A model generated the notes under the pieces. It did not search any database, had not been told where the DNA came from, and saw nothing but the letters and a program-made list of their open reading frames with translations. A stretch of DNA of 64,000 nucleotides from Oryzomonas japonica (GTDB taxonomy: Bacteria > Desulfobacterota > Desulfuromonadia > Geobacterales > Pseudopelobacteraceae), in NCBI RefSeq assembly GCF_008802365.1, contig NZ_VZQZ01000006.1, forward strand, positions 106,360 through 170,359, given 5' to 3'. Positions 44,072-53,079 of this stretch are shown here, in pieces (position 1 is the stretch's first letter; each line of letters begins with the position of its first letter). Position numbers and translations under genes: made by a program.

Positions 44072-45123
44072 TGCTCCCGGATCGCCATAAGGTTCGCCGG
44101 ATACTGATCCGCGCGGTCAACTGGATCGGAGATGCGGTTATGACGACGCCGGCCCTCGGGTTGATTCGGGAGCACTACCCCGAGGCCGAGATCACCCTGC
44201 TGGCGAATCCCCCGGTGGCGGAGGTCTTTTCGCCCCACGACTGGGTGGACAAGGTCATGGTCTTCGACCGCGAAGGGGCCCATCAGGGGCTGCGGGGCAG
44301 ACTCAGGCTGGCCTCCGAACTGCGAAAACGCTCATTCGACATGGCGATCATCCTGCCCAACTCCTTCGATTCCGCCCTGGTGCCCTGGCTGGCGGGCATA
44401 CCGGTCAGGCTGGGAAAGAGCAGCGATGGCCGCAGTTTGCTGCTGACCGGCCGTTATTCCCAAGACGAAACGCCGCCCCACCGTCACGAGGTCCAGTACT
44501 ACCGCAATCTAGTGCGCCATTTCGGCATTACGGGCGTTGATGTGCTGCCGCGCCTGTGCATCACGCCGGCGGAAGACGCCGCTGCCGAGGCCCTGCTGGC
44601 CAGAGGGGGCATACCGGCGGGAGCGTGCGTGCTCGCCGTAAATCCCGGCGCTACCTATGGCTCGGCCAAACGGTGGTACCCGGACCGGTTTGCCGACGTC
44701 GCCCGCCGACTCGCCGCGGAGTGGCAGGCACGGATCGTGATCTTCGGCAGCCCCGGCGAGGCCGGCATTGCCGCCGACATCGAACAGCGCCTGGGAGGCG
44801 ATTGCCTCAACATGGCCGGCAAGACCACCGTGCGGGAACTGATGGCGCTCATCAAACGCAGCAATTTCATGGTCACCAACGATTCCGGCCCGATGCATAT
44901 TGCCGCCGCCTTCGATGTGCCCCTGGTGGCCATTTTCGGCCCCACCGACCATACCGGCACCGCGCCCTATACCGTCAAGGCGGCCATTGTGCGCAAAGGC
45001 GTGGCGTGCGCCCCCTGCAAGTTGCGGGAGTGCCCGACCGACCATCGCTGCATGACGGCGGTTACTGCGGACGATGTGGTTGCGGCGGCGCTGGCTGTTG
45101 CACAACAACCGCCACAGTCATGA
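44068..45123 (+). CDS. waaF: LPS heptosyltransferase II (WaaF), GT9
   Basis: 351 residues. The N-terminus IRAVNWIGDAVMTTPAL and the donor-binding region NPGATYGSAKRWYPDRFA and TNDSGPMHIAAAF identify WaaF among GT9 proteins. The C-terminal CAPCKLRECPTDHRCM is typical of the family. It adds the second heptose of the inner core in the cytoplasm. It is the first of four GT9 genes in this locus (44068, 48200, 51404, 53076). Confidence 0.93.
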   Translation: MMLPDRHKVRRILIRAVNWIGDAVMTTPALGLIREHYPEAEITLLANPPVAEVFSPHDWVDKVMVFDREGAHQGLRGRLRLASELRKRSFDMAIILPNSFDSALVPWLAGIPVRLGKSSDGRSLLLTGRYSQDETPPHRHEVQYYRNLVRHFGITGVDVLPRLCITPAEDAAAEALLARGGIPAGACVLAVNPGATYGSAKRWYPDRFADVARRLAAEWQARIVIFGSPGEAGIAADIEQRLGGDCLNMAGKTTVRELMALIKRSNFMVTNDSGPMHIAAAFDVPLVAIFGPTDHTGTAPYTVKAAIVRKGVACAPCKLRECPTDHRCMTAVTADDVVAAALAVAQQPPQS

Positions 45124-45260
45124 TCTCCTGAGTCGGGGAAGGGCGTTTTACCTCTGGTTATGGAGGTAAGGTGCTTTGTTGCGGCGTCTTATTGCCTGTT
45201 CATAAAAAATATGGTTACCCCCAGATAGGTTGCGGGAAGCCGCCGTCAAAAGGTGCTGGC

Positions 45261-46238
45261 ATGAAGATCGTTTGCATACTATCCCCTTATTATGATTATT
45301 TGACAGCCTCCTTGATGGAGGGGCTGCAGGAGCTCGGGCATGAGGTCATCGCGTCCGAGAACAGTAATTACGCGGCACGATCATCGAACGGAAAGATCCT
45401 GAAAGAGGCGGAACGTGCCGATCTGATCGTGGTTTGTTCTAATAAGGGAGTGAGGACCGGACTGGTGGATTACATGGACAATCCCAACAAGGTCTTCGTG
45501 GATGGTTCTGATTCCCAGGCATTCAAGGTCTACCCCTATGCGAAGTTCAGGGCGGTATTCAAAAGAGAGCTGAATAAGTGCTGGAACAACAAAAACGCCG
45601 ATCCGGTCTATCCGTTGCCGTTTGCCGCGGAAAAGAGATATTTCGACCACCCCAGGCGGCAGCGCGACATAAAAGCCTCATTTGCCGCCAATCTGAACAA
45701 CAACACCATGCGTTATTCAATCTATCAAAGGCTCTTGAATAGAGACGATGCAGCCATATTTTGCGGAAGTACCGGCGAGTGCGCATACATTCGGTCGCAG
45801 TCCAAGGGGTGGCCGATAAAAACGCCAAAATATCAGGACATCCTCTACCGCAGCCGGATTGCGGTAAACGTGGTCGGCGCAGGATACGATTGTGCCCGCT
45901 ACTGGGAAATCCCCGCTGCCGGCACCTTGTTGCTCACGCAGGAACTGGACATTACCATACCGCATCCTTTCACCAGCGGTACAAACTGCATGGTTTTCAA
46001 GACCCCAGACGAATTCGACGAAAAACTGGATCTCTTACTCTCCGACCCCGCATTGGTCGAGACCATTGCGGCCGCCGGGCATGAGCATCTGGTGAATTAT
46101 CATACGACGAAAGATCGCGCCGCGTATTTTCTGGCGATGGTGGCTGAAAATAGCGGCGGGAATCGTTTCTGCGAAAGTTTCTACCGGGAAAAACCACGTT
46201 TTCATGGGCTTAAGCGCGTCTTCGGCTTTATGAAATAG
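45261..46238 (+). CDS. CgeB/YkvP-like glycosyltransferase
   Basis: 325 residues from ATG 45261 (AAAAGGTG upstream); earlier in-frame starts read through a spacer. The N-terminus MKIVCILSPYYDYLTASLMEGL is a GT-B entry strand. The C-terminal part (about 225-300: YRSRIAVNVVGAGYDCARYWEIPAAG and a following EFDEKL region) matches the CgeB/glycosyl-transferase-like domain in which a Glu binds the nucleotide sugar. A core sugar or surface-glycan transferase is likely; donor and acceptor are unknown. A small TTACCTC/GAGGTAA dyad (45148-45169) lies in the spacer before it. Confidence 0.75.
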   Translation: MKIVCILSPYYDYLTASLMEGLQELGHEVIASENSNYAARSSNGKILKEAERADLIVVCSNKGVRTGLVDYMDNPNKVFVDGSDSQAFKVYPYAKFRAVFKRELNKCWNNKNADPVYPLPFAAEKRYFDHPRRQRDIKASFAANLNNNTMRYSIYQRLLNRDDAAIFCGSTGECAYIRSQSKGWPIKTPKYQDILYRSRIAVNVVGAGYDCARYWEIPAAGTLLLTQELDITIPHPFTSGTNCMVFKTPDEFDEKLDLLLSDPALVETIAAAGHEHLVNYHTTKDRAAYFLAMVAENSGGNRFCESFYREKPRFHGLKRVFGFMK

Positions 46239-46311
46239 AATCGTTTCGTTCTCCCGTCGTGTTCCCCTGACGATTGGCGGCAGCGCAACCGATCTGGCAA
46301 GGAGTCTGTTC

Positions 46312-47103
46312 ATGGTTCATCAAGGTCTGGCTGACCGCGCCGTTACGGCGCCATGCAAGATCAGCGTTATCCTCATCGTTTTGAATGGTGAGGCTACCAT
46401 TGCTCCGTGCCTTCAGAGTGTGTCCTGGGCTGCGGAGATTATCGTCGTTGACTCCGGAAGCACCGACAGGACCGAAGAGATCTGCACCGCCTATCCGGGC
46501 GTGAGGTTTTTTCATCACCCCTGGTTGGGATATGGTCCCCAGAAAAACTATGCCCTCTCGTTAGCCACTCACGAGTGGGTCTTGTCCATCGACGCCGATG
46601 AGGTCATAACCCCTGAGTTGGCGGAGGAGATACGGGGTGCCATCGACAACAATGGCGCTTACGCGGGGCTCAGTTTCAGGCGCAAGAATATGTATAAAAA
46701 GCGGTGGGTCCGTCACTCCGGTTGGTGGCCCGATGAAATACTGCGGGTATTCAGGAAGGATGCGGGAAGATTCAATGACCGGCAGGTACACGAATCCGTC
46801 GAAGTCAATGGGACCGTCAAGAAGCTTGCCGGTGTCATGGAGCATTTTTCGTATAACAGGCCGGAAGATTTTATTCTGAAGATGTACAGTTACTCCACCG
46901 CCGGTGCCCGGCAGATGAAGGTTTCGGGAAAGAAGGGCGGGGCGTTGCGCGCCGTCGTCCGGACGATGGCCGCATTTGTGAAGAGCTATATCCTGAAGCG
47001 CGGCTTTCTTGATGGCCGTACCGGGTTGCTCGTAGCCGTTTCGGGCGCCATCGGCGTTTTTTACAAGATAATCATGCTGTCGGAACTCAACGAAGAAGAT
47101 TGA
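46312..47103 (+). CDS. GT2 glycosyltransferase, WaaE/KdtX-like
   Basis: 263 residues behind CAAGGAGT. GT-A fold: ISVILIVLNGEATI, then VVDSGSTDRTEEI and the metal-binding DADE (about 91-94). The RRKNMYKKRWVRHSGWWPDEILRVF segment and a C-terminal hydrophobic stretch are typical of the WaaE group that puts beta-1,4-glucose on heptose I. It lies among heptosyltransferase genes, which fits an inner-core role. Confidence 0.82.
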   Translation: MVHQGLADRAVTAPCKISVILIVLNGEATIAPCLQSVSWAAEIIVVDSGSTDRTEEICTAYPGVRFFHHPWLGYGPQKNYALSLATHEWVLSIDADEVITPELAEEIRGAIDNNGAYAGLSFRRKNMYKKRWVRHSGWWPDEILRVFRKDAGRFNDRQVHESVEVNGTVKKLAGVMEHFSYNRPEDFILKMYSYSTAGARQMKVSGKKGGALRAVVRTMAAFVKSYILKRGFLDGRTGLLVAVSGAIGVFYKIIMLSELNEED

Positions 47104-47141
47104 TCTGTTGTGGCATTCGACACGGCACGAAAAGGCTGCGC

Positions 47142-48203
47142 ATGCACGTATTGGTCATAAACACCGAAAAGGGCTGGAGGGGGGGCGAACGTCAGACCCT
47201 CTATAATATCATGGGCTTTCTACAGGCCGGCCTTCAGGTCGATCTGCTGTGCCGAAAGGGGGGCCCCCTGTCGCAAAAAACCCGTGGGCTGGGGATAACG
47301 GTGCACGAGATCGGCGGAACCCTGGGCGGCCTTCGGTGGTTGGCGACCAACGCGGCAGCCTATGATCTCATGCAAGCCCAGACAGCCAAAGCCCAGACGC
47401 TGGCTGCCGCGACAAAACCGTTTCACGGCAAACCAATCGTGTACACGCGCCGGGTCGACTTCGTGCCACGGGGCAGACTCACGAAGATCAAGTATCGCAC
47501 CACCGATCATGTCGTTGCCATATCCCACTGGGTCAAAACCATACTGGAGAATTTTGGCATACCGAATATCACCATCATCTCCGATGTCGTTGTACCGCGG
47601 AGCCTGGACAGCGGGCGGGCCACGGAGATCGTTGCCAAGGTGGACACCAAGGGGAAAAAGATCGTTTCAACCTTTTCCGCCTTGGAGCAACACAAGGACC
47701 CTCTTACCATGATTGAAGCGGTACGGGAACTCTCCCGGATGAGGGATGATTTCGTGTTTTTGCATTTCGGCGATGGTTCTCTCAGAAACACGGTGCAGCA
47801 GAAGATAGACGAGTACCGATTGAACGATGTCTATCATCTGATGGGGTTCGTTTCCGAGGTTGAGGATGTCTTTCTGCTCATGGATGTGTTCTGCATGAGT
47901 TCCGAAGAAGAGGGATTGGGCAGCAGTGTGCTCGATGCCTTTGCCTATAAGGTGCCGGTCGTCTCCACATCCGCCGGGGGGTTGGCGGAAATCGTTACCG
48001 GACGAGGGCTCTTGTGCAACATAAAGGATAGCGCCGCTATGGCGGAATGCATCAACAAGGTTCTGGAACACCCGGAAGAATATCGGAAAACAGCGGAACG
48101 GGCCTACGACTATGTTGTTTCCGCCCATTCCCTCGAAAGCACGACCGAACAGTATCTGGAGCTATTCAAGGGTCTCGTCGCCGGGGAGAGTGGAAGGCCA
48201 TGA
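47142..48203 (+). CDS. GT4-family glycosyltransferase
   Basis: 353 residues from ATG 47142 (AAAAGGC upstream). GT-B fold: N-terminal NTEKGWRGGERQT, the loop binding acceptor and donor, and C-terminal SSEEEGLGSSVLDAFAYKVPVVST, the EX7E region of retaining GT4 enzymes. It probably adds a core hexose. The donor cannot be inferred. Its stop overlaps the next GT9 start by ATGA. Confidence 0.85.
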   Translation: MHVLVINTEKGWRGGERQTLYNIMGFLQAGLQVDLLCRKGGPLSQKTRGLGITVHEIGGTLGGLRWLATNAAAYDLMQAQTAKAQTLAAATKPFHGKPIVYTRRVDFVPRGRLTKIKYRTTDHVVAISHWVKTILENFGIPNITIISDVVVPRSLDSGRATEIVAKVDTKGKKIVSTFSALEQHKDPLTMIEAVRELSRMRDDFVFLHFGDGSLRNTVQQKIDEYRLNDVYHLMGFVSEVEDVFLLMDVFCMSSEEEGLGSSVLDAFAYKVPVVSTSAGGLAEIVTGRGLLCNIKDSAAMAECINKVLEHPEEYRKTAERAYDYVVSAHSLESTTEQYLELFKGLVAGESGRP

Positions 48204-49339
48204 TAGATGCGCCCGGCACCATACTGATAGCCAATACCCGCCTCATCGGCGATGTCGTCCTCACCACGCCGTTGGTTGAAATCCTGATGGACGCATTTCC
48301 CGGCGTTGCAATCGATGTCCTCGTCAACCGTGGTACGGGCGAATTTCTGGAGAAAGACCCCCGGATTCGCAGGGTCATCTATTCCGAGAAATGGAGAAAT
48401 TCTGCCTCGGGTTTTGGCAGTAGCTATCTCCTGGGGCTCGTCAGAAAGTATGACCTGGCCATAACGATGAATTCGGGCGACCGTGGGGCCATGGCGGTCC
48501 TCGTCGCCAGCAGACGCTACCGCGTGGGCTTTTGTCAGACCGACAAGCCCTACTCGCGGTTTCTTCGCTCCAGGTTATTCAGCCACCCCATTGACGGGGC
48601 CGCGGATATGCACATGGTTGGGCTGTGCGGCCAGATCGCAGATGCGCTGGGCATACCCTACTCGTTGCTTCGGGTGCGGCTTTTTTGGGACAAGGGCGAT
48701 GAGGAGCGCGTTGCCGCTACGCTGGGTGGCGAACCCGTCCCCCCTTATTTCGTCATCCATCCCTTTGCCCGCTGGGGCTATAAATATTGGGATCTAAAGC
48801 GTTTTGTCGAGGTGAGCAATCATGTGGCACGGGAGCATCACCTGCAACCGGTTTGGACGTCGTCACCCGACGAAGCCGAGGCGCAATTGCTTAAGGAGAG
48901 CGCCGCAGAGTGCAGCGTAAAGCCCATATTGATACCCGGCAGCCTGTCCCTCAACCAGATGGCCTGCCTGCTCCAGGGGGCACGCCTCTATATCGGCCTC
49001 GATACGGCAATTACCCACATTGCCGCATCAACCGGCGTACCGGTGGTGGCGCTCTACGGCCCCACGGAACTGTGGCGTTGGCATCCCTGGAACAACGATT
49101 CTCCGTCGGCAAAGCTCGTTCGCCCGGGTTATCGCGGCCCGATCCGGTGCGGCCGGATCGTTACCCTGCAAGCGGGCTGCGACCACCCGACCTGTCTCAG
49201 GCCCGATTGTTACGGAGCCGTTGAGAATCCCTGCATGATGGCGATAACAACGGACCAGGTCTGCCAAGAGGCGTCCCGGTTGCTGTCGCCATCCACTACA
49301 AAGATACAACAGACGCAGGGTGCCGAGCATGGCCGTTGA
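48200..49339 (+). CDS. GT9 heptosyltransferase-family protein (WaaQ-like)
   Basis: 379 residues from ATG 48200. ILIANTRLIGDVVLTTPL begins the first Rossmann domain, and the donor side has HPFARWGYKYWDLKRF and LYIGLDTAITHIAASTGVPV. The C-terminus holds several cysteines (CDHPTCLRPDC) like other GT9 members. It is more like WaaQ (heptose III) than WaaC or WaaF, so a side heptose on the core is likely. It overlaps the following GT2 gene by 11 bases. Confidence 0.82.
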   Translation: MIDAPGTILIANTRLIGDVVLTTPLVEILMDAFPGVAIDVLVNRGTGEFLEKDPRIRRVIYSEKWRNSASGFGSSYLLGLVRKYDLAITMNSGDRGAMAVLVASRRYRVGFCQTDKPYSRFLRSRLFSHPIDGAADMHMVGLCGQIADALGIPYSLLRVRLFWDKGDEERVAATLGGEPVPPYFVIHPFARWGYKYWDLKRFVEVSNHVAREHHLQPVWTSSPDEAEAQLLKESAAECSVKPILIPGSLSLNQMACLLQGARLYIGLDTAITHIAASTGVPVVALYGPTELWRWHPWNNDSPSAKLVRPGYRGPIRCGRIVTLQAGCDHPTCLRPDCYGAVENPCMMAITTDQVCQEASRLLSPSTTKIQQTQGAEHGR

Positions 49340-50216
49340 CATCGCCTTTATAGCGGTAAACTACAACACCCGTGCTCTCGTCGAGGAATTGATCCGGTTC
49401 TTTGCGGCGTGCGAGCTGCCGTTCCGCCATTGCCTGGTGGTGGTTGACAACTCCTCCACCGATGGTTCGCGCGAGATGCTCGAACAGGCGCAGGGGGGCG
49501 GCCTGGTCTATATCCAGGCCAACGAAAACCTGGGTTATGGCCGTGGCATGAACCGGGGGATGGAGGCCGTGGCAAGCCGCTATGCCTGCGTCATGAATAC
49601 CGATCTGATTCTCAACCGGGAAGCGCTGGTTGCTCTGTGGGAGTTTTTTGAGAGCCACCCCGAGGCCGGTGTCGCTTCTCCGGTTATCCGGGGAAGCGAT
49701 GGTCGCATGCAAGGCTTTCTCTGTCTCCCCGGTCTCCTGTCGCTCTATTCACCGATGCTCAGCAAGATCAAGAGCAAGTTGTGGAAGTTGCGGGTAGCGA
49801 AAGCTCGCGCTCCCCTCAGGGTCCCCGGCGTATTGGGCGCTTTTTTCATGGTGCGGCGTTCCTGTTTCGACGCCCCCCTGTTCGACGAGGATTTTTTCTT
49901 CTATTACGAGGATACGGAGCTTGCGCACCGGTATTGGGAACAGGGGGTGCCGTGCTATGTGCTGCCCCAGGTTTCGATCATCCATACGGGGGGGCAGTCT
50001 ACCTCGGCCGCCGGTGGCAAGCTGTTTCAGCGGAGCCGGCGCATCTATATCGAAAAATGCTACGGCGCCCCCCATACGGCGTGGCTGGCTACCCTCGACC
50101 GGGCCAGGCTTCGTATGAAGTATTACAAGTACCGGATACTGAGTTGTTTCGTAAAAAGCGGCAAGATACAGCGTAAGTACGAATACTACGCCAGGCTTGT
50201 CCAGTCGGATGACTAG
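49329..50216 (+). CDS. GT2 glycosyltransferase (rhamnosyltransferase-like)
   Basis: 295 residues. GT-A signature IAFIAVNYNTRALVEELI, VVDNSSTDGS and MNTDLIL. The region FFMVRRSCFDAPLFDEDFFFYYEDTELAHRYWEQG (around residue 175-205) carries the ED pair typical of rhamnosyl- and related GT2 enzymes. Predicted soluble or peripheral, acting on the cytoplasmic side of core or surface glycan. It overlaps the GT9 gene before it. Confidence 0.82.
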   Translation: MAVDIAFIAVNYNTRALVEELIRFFAACELPFRHCLVVVDNSSTDGSREMLEQAQGGGLVYIQANENLGYGRGMNRGMEAVASRYACVMNTDLILNREALVALWEFFESHPEAGVASPVIRGSDGRMQGFLCLPGLLSLYSPMLSKIKSKLWKLRVAKARAPLRVPGVLGAFFMVRRSCFDAPLFDEDFFFYYEDTELAHRYWEQGVPCYVLPQVSIIHTGGQSTSAAGGKLFQRSRRIYIEKCYGAPHTAWLATLDRARLRMKYYKYRILSCFVKSGKIQRKYEYYARLVQSDD

Positions 50217-50259
50217 TGTCTCACCGCATAAGGTTGGATAACGCCAAGGATTTTTGTGA

Positions 50260-51129
50260 ATGAATATTTGCCTGATCAATAATTTTAACTACGGAGACTA
50301 CCTTGGCGAGTGTTTGGATTCGGTCCTCCAGCAGTCAAAGCCTTTTGACCTGATCATTGTTGTTGACGACGGCTCCACTGATAATTCACGGCACGTGCTT
50401 GCCGGCTACAAAAAAGAAAATGTAATAACTATCGAAAAAGAGAACGGAGGGCAGCTTTCTGCCTTTAATTGTGCTGCAAAGCATATTCCGTTCGATGCGC
50501 AGGTCTTTTTTCTCGATTCCGACGATATCTACCCAAAGGATTATCTGGAATTGTGGTGCAGTCTTACGAAGAATGGCAGCAGGGATTTTACGTATTGTAA
50601 AAGTATAAGATTTGGCGTGGATGATCAAAGGCTCACTTCAAGCCTCATCGAAAGCGTACCAAATATAGAGATAGGCACAACCTCATCCATAACTCTTTTT
50701 CTTAACTATTGGATCGGAGCCCCTACATCGTGCGTATCCATTTCAGGAGGACTTTTTCATAAGCTGCTGCCATACTATGACGAAAGTAATTGGAAGGTAA
50801 GGGCTGATGATGTGATTGTTTTCGGTAGCTCAATACTTGGTGAGAACAAAACCTATGTTCCGGCTTTGGGTATAAACTATCGCGTGCACAGTAAAAACAA
50901 TACGTTTGAAGAGAAACGGTCGAAAGACAAAAAGAAGGCTTACCGGGCTGCCCTCGAAACCCTGATGGCGTCATACGCCGAAAAGGCAGGCATAAAGAGG
51001 CACCCCTCTCCAATCGATACCTATCGGGAAATCAAGGGTCTGAGTGCTGAAGCGGGCAGAACCGTTAATGTGCCGAGCGGAGTGCGGTTGTTGCGAAAAT
51101 TGTGTGTTGCTTTCATACGGCACAGGTAA
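50260..51129 (+). CDS. GT2 glycosyltransferase, AT-rich and likely acquired
   Basis: 289 residues. MNICLINNFNYGDYLGECLDSVLQQ, VVDDGSTDNS and FFLDSDD (about 84-90) mark a GT2 catalytic domain. The second half is less conserved. The DNA is markedly AT-richer than neighbouring genes, with codons such as AAT, ATA and TTT frequent, which suggests recent acquisition. It is the last gene before a terminator (51223-51268) and so ends the first glycosyltransferase block. Confidence 0.8.
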   Translation: MNICLINNFNYGDYLGECLDSVLQQSKPFDLIIVVDDGSTDNSRHVLAGYKKENVITIEKENGGQLSAFNCAAKHIPFDAQVFFLDSDDIYPKDYLELWCSLTKNGSRDFTYCKSIRFGVDDQRLTSSLIESVPNIEIGTTSSITLFLNYWIGAPTSCVSISGGLFHKLLPYYDESNWKVRADDVIVFGSSILGENKTYVPALGINYRVHSKNNTFEEKRSKDKKKAYRAALETLMASYAEKAGIKRHPSPIDTYREIKGLSAEAGRTVNVPSGVRLLRKLCVAFIRHR

Positions 51130-51222
51130 AGTGGCGACGGAATCTCGGATAATCCGACCACGATAGTTCCCCCTGAACCGGCCCATTTACGACAATTGCT
51201 CCTGTGGGCCGGAATACTGGGA

Positions 51223-51268
51223 CCCCCGGCACCTGGAAAACCCCGTGTTGATGCCGGGGGGCGTTTTT
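51223..51268 (+). terminator. Terminator ending the first glycosyltransferase block
   Basis: CCCCCGGCA (51223-51231) pairs with TGCCGGGGG (51252-51260), followed by GCGTTTTT. The surrounding spacer 51130-51403 holds no gene. Confidence 0.75.
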
Positions 51269-51403
51269 AACCTGCTGCCCAATCCCGTGGAGCGCCGGCG
51301 CTTGTCACCTCATGGCGAGCCGGCAGAAATGAATGGTATGGCGTCGCAACGTAACGGAAAGCGCGCATTGAAGGTTGGTGCCGTGTATGAGGCGGGATAG
51401 TCG

Positions 51404-52474
51404 ATGCGCGTTCTGATCATAAAAACATCCGCCCTGGGCGACATTATCCACGCCCTGCCGGTCATTGATTACCTGCGCCAGGTGTCGCCCGGGGTCGAGA
51501 TCGACTGGGTGGTCGAAGAACCGTTCCTGCCGGTGCTGGAGCACAATCCCGGCCTGTCGCAAATTCATGCCGTCAGGACAAGGAAGTGGCGCAAGGCCCC
51601 GTTCTCCGCGGAGACCCGCAGGGACCTGAAGGCGTTGCGCACGGAGTTGCGGGAACGCTGCTACGACCTGGTCTTCGACATCCAGGGGAACCTGAAGAGC
51701 GGCCTGATCGCCTGGCTCACCGGCGCCCGCGAACGGGTCGGCTTCACCAGGGAGGTCGCGCAGGAAAAGGCCAACTGCCTGTTCACCACCTGTCGCATCC
51801 CGTTTAGGGACAACGACCGCAACGTCACCGACCGCTACCTGCGGGTGGTCAGCGCCCTGTTCGGCAGGGATTACCGCGGTATGGAACTGACGGGCGGTAT
51901 CTTCTCCGCACCCGAGGACGAGGCTGCCGCGGAACGCTACCGGGCGGGATTGCCGGGCGGGCCGGTCATCCTCTTCCAGGTCGGCACCACCTGGAACACC
52001 AAGTTGTGGTATCCTGAGGGGTGGTCGGAGCTGGCGTGCCGGATCACGGCCCGGTATCCCGGGACGACCATACTGATCAACTGGGGCAGCCCCGACGAGA
52101 AGGCCCTTGGGGAACGGATCGTCGGTGAAGTCGGCCCGACGGTGCAACTCCTCCCCTGGCTGCGCATCAGGGAACTCATCCCGGTGCTCAGGAGGGTGGA
52201 TCTGGTTATCGGCGGCGACACCGGCCCGGTATACCTGGCCGCTGCCGTCGGCACCCCCACGGTCTCCTTTTACCGGGCGACCAGCGCGGCCACCTATGCC
52301 CCCCAAGGGAAACGGCACCGCACGGTTCAGGCCGCCATGGAGTGCGCTGCCTGCTACCGGACCTCCTGCGACCGGGACGGGGAGTGCCGCCGCAGCATCA
52401 CCGTTGATGCTCTCTTTGGCGCGGTAACGGATTTGATCGGACAGTACCCGAATGGAAAGGATGCACCATGTTGA
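51404..52474 (+). CDS. waaC: LPS heptosyltransferase I (WaaC), GT9
   Basis: 356 residues. MRVLIIKTSALGDIIHALPVI is diagnostic of WaaC-type heptosyltransferases, and the donor half has GTTWNTKLWYPEGW and IGGDTGPVYLAAAVGTPTV. It adds the first heptose to Kdo. It follows a terminator and spacer, so it starts a second unit with the DUF4254 gene (7-base overlap) and another GT9. The ribosome site is weak. Confidence 0.9.
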   Translation: MRVLIIKTSALGDIIHALPVIDYLRQVSPGVEIDWVVEEPFLPVLEHNPGLSQIHAVRTRKWRKAPFSAETRRDLKALRTELRERCYDLVFDIQGNLKSGLIAWLTGARERVGFTREVAQEKANCLFTTCRIPFRDNDRNVTDRYLRVVSALFGRDYRGMELTGGIFSAPEDEAAAERYRAGLPGGPVILFQVGTTWNTKLWYPEGWSELACRITARYPGTTILINWGSPDEKALGERIVGEVGPTVQLLPWLRIRELIPVLRRVDLVIGGDTGPVYLAAAVGTPTVSFYRATSAATYAPQGKRHRTVQAAMECAACYRTSCDRDGECRRSITVDALFGAVTDLIGQYPNGKDAPC

Positions 52475-53079
52475 CCAAGCTGAACCTGAACAGGCTCGAA
52501 GATGCCTTTGACCGCTATCTGAGCTATTGGCACACCGATCCCGTCACCTACGATGCGCTGGATATCCCCATCAACCCCATCGCCCTGGAGCTGGCCTACC
52601 GCAACTATCTGTTGTGGCACGAGGAGGACAAGGCGCGCCGCACCGATGTGGACGACAGCGCCATTGCCGTCGTCAAGCGCGCCATCGACAAGCTCAATCA
52701 GCAACGCAACGATCTGATCGAAAAACTGGACGAGGCGATCCTGGCCCAGGTTACGGCTGCCGCTCCCAAGCAGACCGCGGACCGGATCAATTCCGAGACA
52801 CCCGGAAGTATCGTGGACCGCATCTCCATCATGTCGCTCAAGATCTATCACATGGACGAAGACAGCCGCCGCGGCGATATCGATGATGTTCATCGGCAGC
52901 GCTCGCTCCACCGCCTCTCCGTGCTGAAACTCCAGCGCTATGACCTGTATGTCGCCCTTGAACAGTTGCTGGCCGATTATGTGGCAGGCCACAAACGGAT
53001 GAAGCTCTACAAACAATTCAAGATGTACAACGACCCGACCTTGAACCCGGAATTGTACCGGGCGCGCAACCAGGGATGA
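52468..53079 (+). CDS. DUF4254 protein of unknown function
   Basis: 203 residues, no signal or membrane segment, mostly helical. The family features are IALELAYRNYLLWHEEDKAR in the first third, then IDKLNQQRNDLIEKLDEAI, a coiled-coil candidate, and ISIMSLKIYHMDED. DUF4254 genes typically sit beside GT9 heptosyltransferase genes. The overlaps here on both sides (ATGTTGA with waaC, ATGA with the next GT9) support a role in LPS core assembly, but no biochemical activity is known to me. Confidence 0.8.
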   Translation: MLTKLNLNRLEDAFDRYLSYWHTDPVTYDALDIPINPIALELAYRNYLLWHEEDKARRTDVDDSAIAVVKRAIDKLNQQRNDLIEKLDEAILAQVTAAAPKQTADRINSETPGSIVDRISIMSLKIYHMDEDSRRGDIDDVHRQRSLHRLSVLKLQRYDLYVALEQLLADYVAGHKRMKLYKQFKMYNDPTLNPELYRARNQG

